From positions 310,001 through 374,000 of the forward strand of contig NZ_LMZQ01000003.1 in NCBI RefSeq assembly GCF_001442625.1: a stretch of DNA of 64,000 bases, given 5' to 3'. This document shows, piece after piece, positions 15,957 to 26,540 of this stretch. The translations under genes and the position numbers were made by a program. Source of the stretch: Pedobacter ginsenosidimutans. Its GTDB lineage: Bacteria; Bacteroidota; Bacteroidia; Sphingobacteriales; Sphingobacteriaceae. Position 1 is the stretch's first letter. Every line of letters begins with the position of its first letter. A model generated the notes under the pieces. That model saw nothing but the letters and a program-made list of their open reading frames with translations. It was not told the origin of the DNA and did not search any database.

Positions 15957-17525
15957 TTATTTTTTATCGGTCTTTTTAAAATCCAGGTCCTGAAAATCGA
16001 AACTAAAATCGGTTAGCGGCGAAATCGCTTCTATTTTAAAACCATCGGCCAAAGCATTGTTATCTAAATTAAAATTAACAAAAGCATCAGCATCTAAACT
16101 TCTATCATACCATTTTACAATAAAGGTATTTCCCTTGTAGTAAGTCATATCTCCTTTTAATTTTGGAGCGTTTTTAGCCTGAAAATGCATCTTACCGTTC
16201 ACCTCACTAATGGTCACATCTCCAAACCAGGCATCGCGGAAAGTGCCATAATAATGTTTAGTATCTGGCTTTGTGGCTGACAGTTTTTGCTGAGCCGCAA
16301 TATCGTTCCATACTTTGCTTACCATTTCATCAGCCTGTTTTTCGTTTCTGAGCCTGTTATCGTTATAGGTTTTAATTCTGTCCTGTCCTTTAATACCAAG
16401 ATAACCATCTTTAATCGAATTGGTGATCGAATTAAAAGCAGCACCAGACTGCTGGTTGGTTAATACAATAATACCCAATTTCATTTCGGGAAGAATGGTT
16501 ACCTGTGTTACAATCCCTGACAGACCGCCAGTATGCGTAGCCTGAAAATTGCCATTTACATTACTCAAAAACCAACCTAAGCCATAGCTGCTAAAAGCGG
16601 CGGGATTGCCGCCTGCAATAATGGTCTGCGGGGTCCAAAGTTCTCTTGCTACAGCAGGGCTGAATAATTTCTTGTCTAATGCCTCGCCATACTTACCACC
16701 ATTAATCATCGCCATTACCCATTTGCTCATATCGGTAACATTCGAATAAATCCCACCAGCAGCATTTGCGATCTCTCCAAAACTTAAGCCTACAGGAAGC
16801 AGTTTACCTTCGTAAGGTGCATGGCCATCAATTACATTCGATTTATCTTTTAAGCGGTACCAGGAAGCTGCCGTTTTGGTCATACCTAATGGTTTAATGA
16901 TCCTGCTTTCAATAAAATCTTCGTAAGTGCTTCCCGAAACCCTTGCTACCACATCGCCCGCAACAATATACATCAGGTTATCGTAATCGTATTTGGTACG
17001 GAAAGAGGAAACTGGCTTTAAATAACGTAGGTTATGGATCAACTGTTTTTTATCAACGGTTGAAGAATCTGGCCAGATCATTAAATCGCCAGCACCCAAA
17101 CCTAAACCACTGCGATGCGTGAGCAGATCGCGTATGGTAAATTCGCTGGTTACGTAGGCATCGTACATTTTAAACTCTGGAATTACATCAGTAACTTTTG
17201 TATCCCATGTAATTTTCTTTTCATCAACCAACATACCTAATGCAGCAGCCGTGAATGCTTTTGTATTTGATGCCACACCGAAAAGAGTATTTTCATCAAC
17301 TTTTTTATTGGTTTTGATAGAACTTACGCCATAACCTTTTAAATGGATTACTTTACCATCTTTAATTACAGAAACTGCAATTCCGGGAACATTAAAGGTT
17401 GTTAATGTTTTTTCTACAACACTATCGATCTGTTTTGAAGTGAGCACCTGTGCATGTACATGAAGGCCCAAAAACAGTGATAAAGCTAATGATATTTTAA
17501 ATTTCAATGAAGAAAAGAGTTGCAT
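15957..17525 (-). CDS. Serine hydrolase, class C beta-lactamase/DD-peptidase family, with C-terminal DUF3471-like domain
   Basis: The 522-residue exported protein has a signal peptide to about residue 26 (HVHAQ). The active site shows S86-N-T-K89 as the SxxK motif, Y181-D-N183 as the YxN motif, and H331-T-G-G334 replacing KTG. Beyond about residue 395 a beta-rich extension (HYYGTFRDAWFGDVTISEVNGK) looks like DUF3471. Enzymes of this type act as esterases, D-aminopeptidases or penicillin-binding-like proteins. A true beta-lactamase role is unlikely from context. It heads a pair with the SGNH hydrolase. Confidence 0.9.
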   Translation of the reverse strand: MQLFSSLKFKISLALSLFLGLHVHAQVLTSKQIDSVVEKTLTTFNVPGIAVSVIKDGKVIHLKGYGVSSIKTNKKVDENTLFGVASNTKAFTAAALGMLVDEKKITWDTKVTDVIPEFKMYDAYVTSEFTIRDLLTHRSGLGLGAGDLMIWPDSSTVDKKQLIHNLRYLKPVSSFRTKYDYDNLMYIVAGDVVARVSGSTYEDFIESRIIKPLGMTKTAASWYRLKDKSNVIDGHAPYEGKLLPVGLSFGEIANAAGGIYSNVTDMSKWVMAMINGGKYGEALDKKLFSPAVARELWTPQTIIAGGNPAAFSSYGLGWFLSNVNGNFQATHTGGLSGIVTQVTILPEMKLGIIVLTNQQSGAAFNSITNSIKDGYLGIKGQDRIKTYNDNRLRNEKQADEMVSKVWNDIAAQQKLSATKPDTKHYYGTFRDAWFGDVTISEVNGKMHFQAKNAPKLKGDMTYYKGNTFIVKWYDRSLDADAFVNFNLDNNALADGFKIEAISPLTDFSFDFQDLDFKKTDKK

Positions 17526-17646
17526 ATTAATTGGTTTAAATAATCGTTTAAAGATAATAACCTGAGTTCGATTAATATTTACTCATATTGATTATTTTTT
17601 ACTCTTTATCCCAATGCAATCGTCATCGACCACTTAGCCCAAATCC

Positions 17647-18588
17647 TTATTTACCCTTTTCGAGTTTATAATCTTTGTGTACGATTAAAAAACTTGCTCT
17701 TTCTTCTTTTTTGAAAGGATAATCCCAGTTACCCTGATAGGTAATTTTGGTTGGTAATTTATCCTCTCCGAAATAGCCCATTTCTATATTCATCTGCACA
17801 TCAAAATCGAAAAGCATGTTGCTGTATTTCATATCTACATAACGCCCCAGGATATTGAAATTCCGTTTATCGAAAATGGTAACCAGTTCTTTGATCATGA
17901 TGCCATCTTTTGTCCAGCTACTTAAATCAGGCTTAACTGAAACCTTGAAACGATATACAGGAATAGAATCGAGATAGGTACCGCTAGTGAAACCATAATC
18001 ATAATACTGGCGCATATTGGCTGAAAATATTTCGGTTTTACTGCCAATAAAAGGAACTTTTACAGGCCTACCTGGATTAAAAATCAATGTTTTGAGCTTG
18101 TCTTTATAACTTTCGTTTGTTCCGCCCTTTCCGTCAGGCTTGGGTGCATTGGGTACAAAATCGGTGTTATAGGCATTCATAAAGATGTAGTCGAACATTT
18201 CTACGGTATAAAGCTGGTATTTGCCGTTTTTCTTATAAATTTTTCCGGTATCCTGTTTTACCAGATACTCCATTTTATAAGGACCGCTATTGTTATGGCG
18301 GATTTTACGGTAAATTTTTCCATCAACCTTGTTCTTTTTATCGTAACTATAAATTCTGTTTTCGGCAATGAAAGTATAACGTTTCATATCCCTAAACGAC
18401 TGATAAAAGGAAGTATCGTACATTACCTTTCTGATAAATGTTTCCACATTCAACTTTTCGGCCTTGATATTTACTGCAGAATCGAGCGTAATGGTTTTAA
18501 TGGTATCAGGATTAAAACGGTTGATTTCCTGAGCCAAACCTGTGTAAAAGAGCGATATTAACAATAAAAACAAAAATACTTTTTTCAT
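17647..18588 (-). CDS. Conserved secreted protein, unknown function
   Basis: I start at ATG 18588, where a signal peptide KKVFLFLLLISLFYTGLAQ begins. The extension to 18627 adds residues before it that do not look like a signal. The mature part of about 290 residues is beta-rich with several Tyr-rich turns (YTFIAENRIYSYDKK, FIFMNAYNTDFVPN, MKYSNMLFDFDVQMNIEMGYFGEDKLP). It resembles large uncharacterised proteins of Bacteroidetes that may bind lipid or sit in the outer membrane. No motif points to an enzyme. It stands alone between two minus-strand genes. Confidence 0.55.
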   Translation of the reverse strand: MKKVFLFLLLISLFYTGLAQEINRFNPDTIKTITLDSAVNIKAEKLNVETFIRKVMYDTSFYQSFRDMKRYTFIAENRIYSYDKKNKVDGKIYRKIRHNNSGPYKMEYLVKQDTGKIYKKNGKYQLYTVEMFDYIFMNAYNTDFVPNAPKPDGKGGTNESYKDKLKTLIFNPGRPVKVPFIGSKTEIFSANMRQYYDYGFTSGTYLDSIPVYRFKVSVKPDLSSWTKDGIMIKELVTIFDKRNFNILGRYVDMKYSNMLFDFDVQMNIEMGYFGEDKLPTKITYQGNWDYPFKKEERASFLIVHKDYKLEKGK

Positions 18589-18686
18589 GGAAGGTAGATG
18601 TAAAAGGTAAAATGGATAATGTATCATGAAAGATGTAAAACGGGAGAAAGATTAATTCCGTCCATCTTACATCCTCCACCTTATCA

Positions 18687-19871
18687 TTAATTCCCTAATT
18701 GTTTTAAAGCAATATAGGCCATTAATCCTGTTGATATTTTCAAGGCATCTTCATCAATATCAAATCTTGGTGTATGTACCGAATACTGTGTTTCTTTTGC
18801 CGCATTACCAGTACCTAAACGATAAAAACAGGCATCTGTTACCTGCGAGTAGAAAGAAAAATCTTCAGCAGCCATCCAGATATCTAAATCTACCACATTC
18901 TCTTTACCCAAAAAATCTTCGGCAAAAGCCCTTGCATTTGCCGTTAGTTTTTCTTCGTTGATTAAAAATGGGTAACCTCTGTGGATATCAAAATCACAGC
19001 TTCCGCCCATGCTTTCGGCCATCCCCTCGGCCATTTTTTTCATGCGCTTATGTGCTTCATCTCTCCAGTTTTCATCTAAGGTTCTAAACGTACCTTCAAT
19101 TTTTACTTCATTCGGGATAATGTTGGTTGCACCATTGGCAATTACTTTACCAAAAGATAAAACGGATGGCAATCGAGGGTCGGCGTTACGGCTAACGATC
19201 TGCTGTAAGGCAACGATGATATGCGAGGCGATTAATACCGGATCGATATTTTGATGAGGTTGTGCACCATGACCGCCTTTTCCAGTTACAGTAACATACA
19301 GTTCATCGGTTGAGGCCATGTAAATCCCAGAGCGGAATCCTACCTTACCTGCATCGATCATTGGCATAACGTGCTGGCCGACTATGTAGTTAGGCTTTGG
19401 ATTCTCCAACACACCTTCTTTAATCATGATACTCGCTCCGCCCGGCAACAACTCCTCTGCGGGCTGAAAGATTAACTTAATCGTTCCACCGAATTCATCT
19501 TTCATTTGGTTTAGGATATGAGCGGTTCCTAAAAGTGAAGAAGTGTGAACATCGTGTCCGCAGGCATGCATTACACCATGGTTTTTAGAACGGTAAGGTT
19601 TGTCGTTTGCTTCGTGAATAGGTAATGCATCCATATCGGCTCGTAAAGCAATTACTTTGTCAGATGGCTGGTTACCCTTAATTAAACCTACCACACCCGT
19701 ATTGGCACAGTCGGTATATTCAATTCCCCATTTTTTTAATTTATCCTTGATGAACAATGAAGTTTCGAATTCTTTGAAAGATAATTCAGGATTGGCATGG
19801 ATATGTTGACGATAGCCCACTACATCGTTAAAAATGTTTGCGGCTAGTTCTTGGATTTTATTTTTGATCAT
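18687..19871 (-). CDS. M20-family amidohydrolase (N-acyl amino acid or peptide hydrolase)
   Basis: The 394-residue protein has the M20D layout: YRQHIHANPELSFKEFET, ALRADMDALPI, MHACGHDVHTSSLLG with metal-binding H and D, FQPAEELLPGGASIMIKEG with the catalytic E, and a dimerisation domain around VTGKGGHGAQPHQNIDP. The C-terminal GTFRTLDE and MAAEDFSFY are also typical. It is probably a cytoplasmic amidase acting on N-acyl amino acids, indole-3-acetyl amino acids or similar. It overlaps the upstream SPOR gene by 14 bases, so the two are coupled. Confidence 0.93.
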   Translation of the reverse strand: MIKNKIQELAANIFNDVVGYRQHIHANPELSFKEFETSLFIKDKLKKWGIEYTDCANTGVVGLIKGNQPSDKVIALRADMDALPIHEANDKPYRSKNHGVMHACGHDVHTSSLLGTAHILNQMKDEFGGTIKLIFQPAEELLPGGASIMIKEGVLENPKPNYIVGQHVMPMIDAGKVGFRSGIYMASTDELYVTVTGKGGHGAQPHQNIDPVLIASHIIVALQQIVSRNADPRLPSVLSFGKVIANGATNIIPNEVKIEGTFRTLDENWRDEAHKRMKKMAEGMAESMGGSCDFDIHRGYPFLINEEKLTANARAFAEDFLGKENVVDLDIWMAAEDFSFYSQVTDACFYRLGTGNAAKETQYSVHTPRFDIDEDALKISTGLMAYIALKQLGN

Positions 19872-20301
19872 TGGTTGTTGTGGTATCTAAACTTGGTGCA
19901 TTAATTTTTTCCCTAAAAATAAACAGTGTCGGGAAGTTTGGTCTGAGTTCATTTATGAGGCGCTGTGCTTCTAACCGTGTACGGAAGTCGCCAACCCGAA
20001 CATAATAATTGGGTTCTTTATAAACGAGGTAGGTATTATATTTAGGATAAAGTCCTTTAAACCTTGCCTGTTCGTTAAAAACCTCGCGCCGGTCTGATCC
20101 ATAGAAAATCTGTACGCGGTAACCGTAAGCCGAAACAATGGGTTTGCCCGGTTTTACCTCTCCAGAAGTTTTATAAACTGCCAAACGTTTGGCAATTAAA
20201 CTATCAATTAAGGGATCTTTTATAACAGTTACCTCCCCTTTTTGTGCAAAAGCAGCAGTAAAAAGAAACAAACAGCATATAAAAGTTAGTATTATTTTCA
20301 T
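19858..20301 (-). CDS. SPOR-domain protein, secreted
   Basis: The 147-residue protein has a signal peptide ending AAFAQ and one SPOR domain (about residues 62-132): YGYRVQIFYGSDRREVFNEQ, then NYYVRVGDFRTRLEAQRLINELRPNFPTLFIF. SPOR domains bind denuded glycan strands of septal peptidoglycan. The protein is therefore likely a periplasmic wall-binding factor. Its 3' end overlaps the M20 amidohydrolase gene by 14 bases. Whether the two act together is unknown. Confidence 0.85.
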   Translation of the reverse strand: MKIILTFICCLFLFTAAFAQKGEVTVIKDPLIDSLIAKRLAVYKTSGEVKPGKPIVSAYGYRVQIFYGSDRREVFNEQARFKGLYPKYNTYLVYKEPNYYVRVGDFRTRLEAQRLINELRPNFPTLFIFREKINAPSLDTTTTNDQK

Positions 20302-20366
20302 GTGTAAAAAACTCTGGCATTTAGTGAACAGATGAATAAAATATCATCTCATTTCTTCTTAACAAC

Positions 20367-20402
20367 AAGAATGCCGAAATCGTTGCAAAAATCGGCATTC
20401 TT
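20367..20402. terminator. Hairpin in the SPOR-PEGA gap
   Basis: AAGAATGCCGA (20367-20377) and TCGGCATTCTT (20392-20402) are fully complementary. The T-run after the right arm on the plus strand is weak (TTTATGGG). Lying upstream of the SPOR gene and downstream of the PEGA gene on the minus strand, it may end PEGA read-through or be a fragment of a repeat. Confidence 0.4.
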
Positions 20403-20446
20403 TATGGGTTAAACAAATAGTTATTATCTAGGTAGTTTTTTCGGTT

Positions 20447-20633
20447 CGTCATTTCGAGCGAAACGTAGTGAAGTCGAGAACCCGGAGGCTCTGCGAAGCA
20501 AAATCTTTTAAAATAGGTAATCGGCTAAGGTTAATTCAAAGATTTCTAAAGTACGGCCGAAAATCAGTTTCTCGGAAAAGATTTCTCCATTCCGCTGCCG
20601 AGGAAAAATCGGCATGCTTCAGTCGAAATGACG
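20447..20633. repeat. Dispersed palindromic repeat, CGTCATTTCGAGCG type, long copy
   Basis: CGTCATTTCGA (20447-20457) and TCGAAATGACG (20623-20633) are perfect 11-bp inverted ends of a 187-base element. The relative at 13055-13138 has the same ends but a shorter, different centre, which suggests the ends travel or recombine as units. The gap it occupies (20302-20717) has no gene. Confidence 0.7.
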
Positions 20634-20660
20634 ATCAATTTATGTGATGACAGTAATAAA

Positions 20661-20692
20661 AAAAGCCAGATTCCTTTCGAAATCCGGCTTTT
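20661..20692 (-). terminator. Terminator after the PEGA gene
   Basis: AAAAGCCAGATT (20661-20672) and AATCCGGCTTTT (20681-20692) pair with one mismatch. On the minus strand the right side runs into a long T-stretch (the A-run at 20657-20664 on the plus strand). The position 26 bases past the PEGA stop fits. Confidence 0.65.
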
Positions 20693-20717
20693 AGAATTAT
20701 AACCATTAAGCGATTAA

Positions 20718-21095
20718 TTAATTCGCCTTCTTAGTTTCAAGTGTAAATTCGTAAACTTTTGGATCGTATTTCATCATCGCTCCTGTAGCAGCATCAACAA
20801 TAAATCCTGGAATAAACAAGAGATTTACCACAGATACGGCATTAAATGTGGATTGGGGTTGAAATGTTTTGGTTTCATAACCATCTAGTTTCAAACTGAT
20901 GGTTTGTCCGGTAAATCCCTTTTTTAGCGGCACAGCCATTGGTGTAACACCTGTTTTGACTCCATCTACTTCGATAGTAGCCGCAGGTGGATTTGAATTG
21001 ATTTGAACGGTTTGGGTGGTTCCCGTAAAAATGGTGGCGCAGCTCGATAGCAGCAATGTCGCTGAAACAGCGGCAATGTTAAAAACTCTTTTCAT
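20718..21095 (-). CDS. PEGA-domain lipoprotein
   Basis: The 125-residue protein has a lipobox LLSSC (Cys about residue 19) and the PEGA signature around residues 32-63: VQINSNPPAATIEVDGVKTG and TPMAVPLKKGFTGQTISLKLDGY. PEGA domains are small beta domains found on surface proteins. A hydrophobic segment VVNLLFIPGFIVDAATGAM near residues 88-106 probably forms a hairpin in the membrane, as in similar Bacteroidetes proteins. The role is unknown. It is followed by a terminator and preceded by a long leader with the secA terminator upstream. Confidence 0.85.
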   Translation of the reverse strand: MKRVFNIAAVSATLLLSSCATIFTGTTQTVQINSNPPAATIEVDGVKTGVTPMAVPLKKGFTGQTISLKLDGYETKTFQPQSTFNAVSVVNLLFIPGFIVDAATGAMMKYDPKVYEFTLETKKAN

Positions 21096-21275
21096 TTGTG
21101 TGTGTGTTGTGTGTGTTTTCTTACTCTTATGGCTTTTCAGTTCCGCCCCGTTTTTTATGGTTTCTGGACTCCATTTTTAAGTTTATTAGTCATTAAGAAA
21201 TTGCCTACCAATTTCAAATTGATCGTTCCTAAATATAAGTGTTAATTTGAGAATTAAAAATTTAGTTATAAAAAA

Positions 21276-21297
21276 AGCCTCAACAAATGTTGAGGCT
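21276..21297 (-). terminator. Terminator after secA
   Basis: The stem AGCCTCAAC (21276-21284) / GTTGAGGCT (21289-21297) with loop AAAT is followed on the minus strand by a run of seven T. It lies 24 bases past the secA stop, a classical rho-independent terminator. Confidence 0.85.
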
Positions 21298-21320
21298 TGG
21301 TAAAGTATTACATACCTTGA

Positions 21321-24300
21321 TTATAAATTAGCGCCGTGGCAATTTTTGAATTTTTTACCGCTACCGCATGGGCAAGGTTCGTTTCTGCCAACAGTTGCTT
21401 CCTTACGGATTGGCTGTTGTGGAACGGGCTCACGTGTATCGCCAAACTCGATGCCTGGCTCTTCTCTTCCAAATTCTTGTTTAGTAGTTTGCAACTTCGG
21501 TTGTTTTACCGGAGCTGGTGCTTCTCTAACCTGATCTGGTTCTTGCTGAACTGGGATACCGCCTTTATATAAGAAACTTACTACTTCTTTATTTACAGCA
21601 TTAAGCATGTTTTTAAATAAGTTAAAAGCTTCCATTTTATAAATCACCAATGGATCTTTTTGTTCGTAAACTGCGTTTTGTACCGATTGTTTTAAATCGT
21701 CCATTTCGCGTAAATGCTCTTTCCAGCTATCATCGATCAAAGCTAAAACAATAGTTTTTTCGAATGAACGAACTACTTCTTTTCCTTTATTATCGATTGC
21801 TTTCTTCAAATCAACCGCTACCTGAATACCGCGGATACCATCCGTAAAAGGAACCACAATCTGTTCGATGTGTTCGCCACGTTCCTGATAAACCTGGGTT
21901 AAAACTGGTAATGATTGCTGGATAATGGCTTCCGATTTACGTGCGTAAAATGCTTCAGCCTCGTCGAATAACCTTTCAGTTAACTGAGGAATGCTGGTTG
22001 AAGTAAATTCTTTTTCGGTAATGGCCGTATCTAAAGAGAAGTTTTTGATTACTTCCAGTTTAAAACCATCGTAATTTCCTTCTTGTTTATATTCGCTTAC
22101 GATATCCTCAGCAACATCGAAAACCATATTGTTCATGTCTACATCTAAACGCTCGCCAAATAAAGCATTTTTACGTTTAGCATAAATTACGGTACGTTGC
22201 GAGTTCATCACATCATCGTACTCTAACAAACGTTTACGGATACCAAAGTTATTCTCTTCTACTTTTTTCTGTGCACGTTCGATAGATTTCGTAATCATTG
22301 AGTGTTGGATCACTTCACCATCTTCGATACCCATACGTACCATGATACCAGAAATACGCTCTGAACCAAATAACCGCATTAAGTTATCTTCTAATGAAAC
22401 GAAGAACTGAGATGAACCCGGATCGCCCTGCCGACCAGCACGACCACGTAACTGTCTATCTACACGACGAGACTCGTGACGCTCGGTACCTACAATGGCT
22501 AAACCGCCAGCTTCTTTAACACCTGCACCCAATTTAATATCGGTACCACGACCAGCCATGTTGGTTGCAATGGTTACCGTTCCTGCCTGACCAGCTTCGG
22601 CAACAATATCGGCCTCTTTCTGGTGCATTTTCGCGTTTAATACATTGTGTTTAATTCCACGGAGTTTAAGCATACGGCTTAACAACTCTGAAATCTCTAC
22701 TGATGTTGTACCCACCAATACCGGGCGACCAGCTTGCGGCTCTAATTGTCCGGTTTGCGGGTTAACCGCAGGAATTAATGCACCTTTAGCATCAAGCTTA
22801 GGCACAGCTCTACCTGTTGGATCGTATTTGATTACCGGTTTGCCATCTTTTTGTTTTGGATTTCCTTCTTTATCCAATTCGTATTCTGTTTCGTAGTGAG
22901 AATACGGGAAAACAAGGAATTGAATTTCGGCAGCAACGGCGTTGTATTTTTCACGAACAGTACGATAAACGTAATCCTGTTCATCTTTTCTAGAAATATT
23001 TCTGTTGGTTGGAATTTCTACCACATCTAATTTATAGATCGACCAAAACTCGCCAGCTTCTGTTGTTGCTGTACCCGTCATACCACAAAGTTTGTGATAC
23101 ATACGGAAATAATTTTGCAAGGTTACGGTTGCATACGTTTGGGTAGCATCCTCAACTTTTACATTCTCTTTAGCCTCAATTGCCTGGTGTAAACCATCAG
23201 AGTAACGACGGCCATCCATAATACGACCGGTTTGCTCATCAACAATTTTAATCTTTCCTTCATCGATGATGTACTCCACATCAATCTCAAATAAAGTATA
23301 AGCCTTTAATAATTGGTTAACCGAGTGGATGCGTTCTGCTTTAACAGAATAATCGCGCATTAAGGCATCTTTTTGAACAACCTTTTCTTCTAAAGGCAGA
23401 TCAGACTTCTCTAAATCTGCAACTTCAGTACCCACATCAGGCAATACGAAGAAATTCGGATCTTCACCTGACTGGGTAATCAGTTCGATACCTTTTTCAG
23501 TTAATTCAACCTGGTTATTTTTCTCATCTATATAGAAATACAATTCAGAATCTACCTTAGGCATATTCTTAGATTGATCTGCCATATAGTGGTTTTCGGT
23601 TTTCAACAACAAACCACGAACACCGCTTTCACTTAAAAACTTAATTAAAGCTTTGTTTTTTGGCAAACCACGATATGCACGTAATAAGGCTAAACCACCT
23701 TCACCTTCTTCAGTTCCGCTGTTGCCTGCGTTGATTAATTTCTTCGCTTCGTTTAACGCCTGGGTTACATAAGCTTTTTGTGCATTAACCAAACGTTCGA
23801 TACGTGGTTTTAATTCATAAAACTCATGTTCATCGCCACGTGGAATCGGACCTGAAATAATCAAAGGGGTACGGGCATCATCAATCAAAACTGAATCGAC
23901 CTCATCCACCATTGCAAAGTGCTGCTTGCGCTGTACTAACTGGTCAGGTGTCTGCGACATATTGTCACGCAGGTAATCAAAACCGAACTCATTATTGGTT
24001 CCATAGGTAATATCTGCAGCATAAGCTTTTCTTCTCTCCTCAGAGTTTGGCTCATGTTTATCAATACAATCTACACTTAAACCATGGAATTCGAATAATG
24101 GGCCATTCCACTCACTATCACGACGGGCTAAGTAATCATTCACGGTAACGATGTGAACACCTTGTCCGGCCAATGCATTTAAATAAGCTGGTAATGTACT
24201 TACCAAAGTTTTACCCTCACCGGTAGCCATCTCGGCAATTTTACCGCTGTGCAATACAATACCACCAATTAACTGTACGTCGTAATGTACCATGTTCCAG

Positions 24301-24797
24301 GCAACTTCAGTTCCTGCAGCATCCCATTTATTGGCCCATTGTGCTTTATCGCCAACAATTTTAACATTGTTTTTTCTTGCAGCATAATCTCTATCGAACT
24401 GGGTTGCGGTAACCTCTAAATAATCGTTTTCACTTAAACGACGAGAAGTTTCTTTAATCACAGCAAAAGCTTCAGGAAGGATTTCCAAAAGTACTTTCTC
24501 CAATTCTGTATCGCGCTCTTTACCTAAGGCATCAACCTGGTCATAAATCGCTGTTTTTTGGTGAAGATCTAAATCTTCGCTCTCTGCATCAGCTTTTAGT
24601 GCTGAAATTTTCTCATCAATTTCGGTTAAAAAAGCCGAAATCTTATCTTTAAATTCTATGGTTTTACCACGTAACTCATCATTGCTAAGCGCAGATAGTT
24701 TACTGTAGTGTTCATTAATTTTAACAACCAATGGCTGAATAGCCTTTATATCTCTTTCTGATTTACTTCCGAAAACCTTCGCTAAAAATCCTAACAT
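21321..24797 (-). CDS. secA: Preprotein translocase ATPase SecA
   Basis: The 1158-residue protein is the motor that pushes unfolded preproteins through SecYEG. Visible are the Walker A region [20 protein letters not shown], the DEAD-type [33 protein letters not shown], and the arginine-finger helicase part [14 protein letters not shown]. The C-terminal SEC-C zinc site is [14 protein letters not shown]. It is longer than the Escherichia coli protein (901), through an enlarged region after the first nucleotide-binding domain and one near 640-690; I understand long SecA is usual in Bacteroidetes. It seems monocistronic. Confidence 0.98.
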   Translation of the reverse strand: MLGFLAKVFGSKSERDIKAIQPLVVKINEHYSKLSALSNDELRGKTIEFKDKISAFLTEIDEKISALKADAESEDLDLHQKTAIYDQVDALGKERDTELEKVLLEILPEAFAVIKETSRRLSENDYLEVTATQFDRDYAARKNNVKIVGDKAQWANKWDAAGTEVAWNMVHYDVQLIGGIVLHSGKIAEMATGEGKTLVSTLPAYLNALAGQGVHIVTVNDYLARRDSEWNGPLFEFHGLSVDCIDKHEPNSEERRKAYAADITYGTNNEFGFDYLRDNMSQTPDQLVQRKQHFAMVDEVDSVLIDDARTPLIISGPIPRGDEHEFYELKPRIERLVNAQKAYVTQALNEAKKLINAGNSGTEEGEGGLALLRAYRGLPKNKALIKFLSESGVRGLLLKTENHYMADQSKNMPKVDSELYFYIDEKNNQVELTEKGIELITQSGEDPNFFVLPDVGTEVADLEKSDLPLEEKVVQKDALMRDYSVKAERIHSVNQLLKAYTLFEIDVEYIIDEGKIKIVDEQTGRIMDGRRYSDGLHQAIEAKENVKVEDATQTYATVTLQNYFRMYHKLCGMTGTATTEAGEFWSIYKLDVVEIPTNRNISRKDEQDYVYRTVREKYNAVAAEIQFLVFPYSHYETEYELDKEGNPKQKDGKPVIKYDPTGRAVPKLDAKGALIPAVNPQTGQLEPQAGRPVLVGTTSVEISELLSRMLKLRGIKHNVLNAKMHQKEADIVAEAGQAGTVTIATNMAGRGTDIKLGAGVKEAGGLAIVGTERHESRRVDRQLRGRAGRQGDPGSSQFFVSLEDNLMRLFGSERISGIMVRMGIEDGEVIQHSMITKSIERAQKKVEENNFGIRKRLLEYDDVMNSQRTVIYAKRKNALFGERLDVDMNNMVFDVAEDIVSEYKQEGNYDGFKLEVIKNFSLDTAITEKEFTSTSIPQLTERLFDEAEAFYARKSEAIIQQSLPVLTQVYQERGEHIEQIVVPFTDGIRGIQVAVDLKKAIDNKGKEVVRSFEKTIVLALIDDSWKEHLREMDDLKQSVQNAVYEQKDPLVIYKMEAFNLFKNMLNAVNKEVVSFLYKGGIPVQQEPDQVREAPAPVKQPKLQTTKQEFGREEPGIEFGDTREPVPQQPIRKEATVGRNEPCPCGSGKKFKNCHGANL

Positions 24798-24935
24798 TAT
24801 AATATTTTAAATCGTATTTATTATTAAAAAATGGTGTGTCACAACAACCAAGCCATTGTCTTTCTTAAGTCAGTTTGGCAGTTATTGCTACAAATGGGGC
24901 ACAAAATCTTATAAAAGATCTTTTAAGGAAGAAAG

Positions 24936-25235
24936 CTAGGGGCTATTATTCTTCGGTTTTTTTCTGATTGTTAAATCAGAAATTACCTGATTTACGCTTA
25001 CATATTTTGCAACATTTAATGGGGCTTGGGTCCCAATTAATGCCAGCTTGGTATACGATAACAAGTATGGATTACGGTCCTCATTAAGTTGAACCGACTC
25101 TTTACCCGTTGAATTAACGCTGATATTATGCTCATTACAATATTCGTTTAATATTCTCAGCCCTTCAACGCGTTCGGCTTTTGCCAAATGTGTTAAGCTA
25201 AAAAATACAAGCGATATGGTAACCAGGTGTTTCAT
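24936..25235 (-). CDS. Small secreted protein, unknown function
   Basis: I start at ATG 25235, which gives a signal peptide KHLVTISLVFFSLTHLAKA. The extension to 25304 adds a basic region that does not look like a signal. The mature part is about 80 residues with two cysteine-poor helices and a basic C-terminus. It has EGLRILNEYCNEHNISV and SYTKLALIGTQAPLNVAKYVSVNQVISDL. I know no family. It lies 138 bases upstream of secA on the same strand, with no sign of a joint function. Confidence 0.5.
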   Translation of the reverse strand: MKHLVTISLVFFSLTHLAKAERVEGLRILNEYCNEHNISVNSTGKESVQLNEDRNPYLLSYTKLALIGTQAPLNVAKYVSVNQVISDLTIRKKPKNNSP

Positions 25236-25427
25236 TAATAGCGGCAAAGCTAGTTTTAATCTTTTATAAAAAGAAATTACATCATCGCAAAAAGTGTACC
25301 TCAATTCTCTAAGCTTTTTTATATAAAAATAACTCCATCATAATGACTAACGATGTAATCATCCATACAAAAGCGTAAATTACCGATACCCATTAAATAA
25401 ATTTTGTGGATATATGTTAATTTGTTT

Positions 25428-26540
25428 ATGCTTAAGAAATTAAACTTTAGAATAATTATTCAAGTTATTGCTGCTATATTTCTGTTAAGTCTGCCGCTTC
25501 TTTTAGTTTCAGATCAAAACATTAAATATATCCTTACGACTTCGGGATTAGCACAATATTTACTTTTTTGCCTGATTTTTATTGCAATTTATTTTACACA
25601 TGCCCTTTACTTGTTTCCAAAATTATATGGCAAATCACGATATGTTTTATACTTATTTGGATTGATGGTTATTTTGGCGGGTATATTAGGACTCAGGCCC
25701 TTTGATAAATTTATTTTTCAAAACAGAAAATTTGTTGAGCGACCGGCCACATTTTACCGCCCTCCGATGCCTCCAGATCTGAAACAAATTCCACCATTTA
25801 ACGGCAAACCATTTCCAGGCGGCCACCAAAGAGGTTCTAAGACCGGCCCACGAATTGATGTGGCAAGTGTTTTTCTTTTTTTTCTAACCATTATAATTAG
25901 TTTTACCAAGGAAACAAATAAACAATTAAGTCTAACTACACAAAGGGCATTGAGTGCAGAGGCCGAAAAAGCGCAAGCGGAGTTGTCCTTTTTAAAAGCT
26001 CAGGTCAATCCACACTTTTTATTTAATACGCTCAACAACATCTATACACTTGCCGTAATTAAAGATGCAAATACAGCACCCTCGATAATGAAGTTATCCA
26101 ACATTATGCGCTATATAACCGATGAGACCAGACATGATTTTGTAAGTTTACAACAGGAACTGGATTGCGTTACCGATTTTATTGATTTACAAAAATTAAG
26201 GCTAACCCAAAAAACAACCTTATTATTTGAACTTGAAGGTGACTTTGAAAATAAAAAAATTGCGCCTTTGATATTAATGGCCTTTATTGAAAATGTTTTT
26301 AAATATGGCATCAGTAATCATAACAGAAACAAATTAATCATCAAAATTTTTAGCAGACAAAATTCATTAATTTTATTTTGCCAAAATACTTTATATCCCG
26401 ATAAGATCAATACCGAACGAAGTGGTATTGGTTTGAAAAACACACAGCAGCGTTTAAACTACCTTTACAAAAACAGGCACATTTTAAGCGTAGATAACAG
26501 CAATAACCTATTCACAATTAATTTAACGATTCAATTATAA
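25428..26540 (+). CDS. LytS/YehU-type sensor histidine kinase
   Basis: Starting at ATG 25428 (an earlier TTG at 25404 would add eight residues), the 370-residue protein has four hydrophobic helices (about 8-27, 41-65, 72-90 and 145-160). Between the third and fourth is an unusual Pro/Phe-rich, Lys-rich outer loop (residues 91-144). The His_kinase domain has the phosphoacceptor H196 in LKAQVNPHFLFNTLNNIY. The HATPase end GIGLKNTQQRLNYLY closes the protein. It phosphorylates the LytTR regulator, whose ATG overlaps the stop of this gene by one base. The signal it senses is unknown. Confidence 0.93.
   Translation: MLKKLNFRIIIQVIAAIFLLSLPLLLVSDQNIKYILTTSGLAQYLLFCLIFIAIYFTHALYLFPKLYGKSRYVLYLFGLMVILAGILGLRPFDKFIFQNRKFVERPATFYRPPMPPDLKQIPPFNGKPFPGGHQRGSKTGPRIDVASVFLFFLTIIISFTKETNKQLSLTTQRALSAEAEKAQAELSFLKAQVNPHFLFNTLNNIYTLAVIKDANTAPSIMKLSNIMRYITDETRHDFVSLQQELDCVTDFIDLQKLRLTQKTTLLFELEGDFENKKIAPLILMAFIENVFKYGISNHNRNKLIIKIFSRQNSLILFCQNTLYPDKINTERSGIGLKNTQQRLNYLYKNRHILSVDNSNNLFTINLTIQL

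Noticed and set aside
15957..17525. Calling this gene a beta-lactamase resistance gene
   Set aside because: The SxxK, YxN and HTGG motifs fit a broad family of esterases and peptidases, and no resistance context is present.
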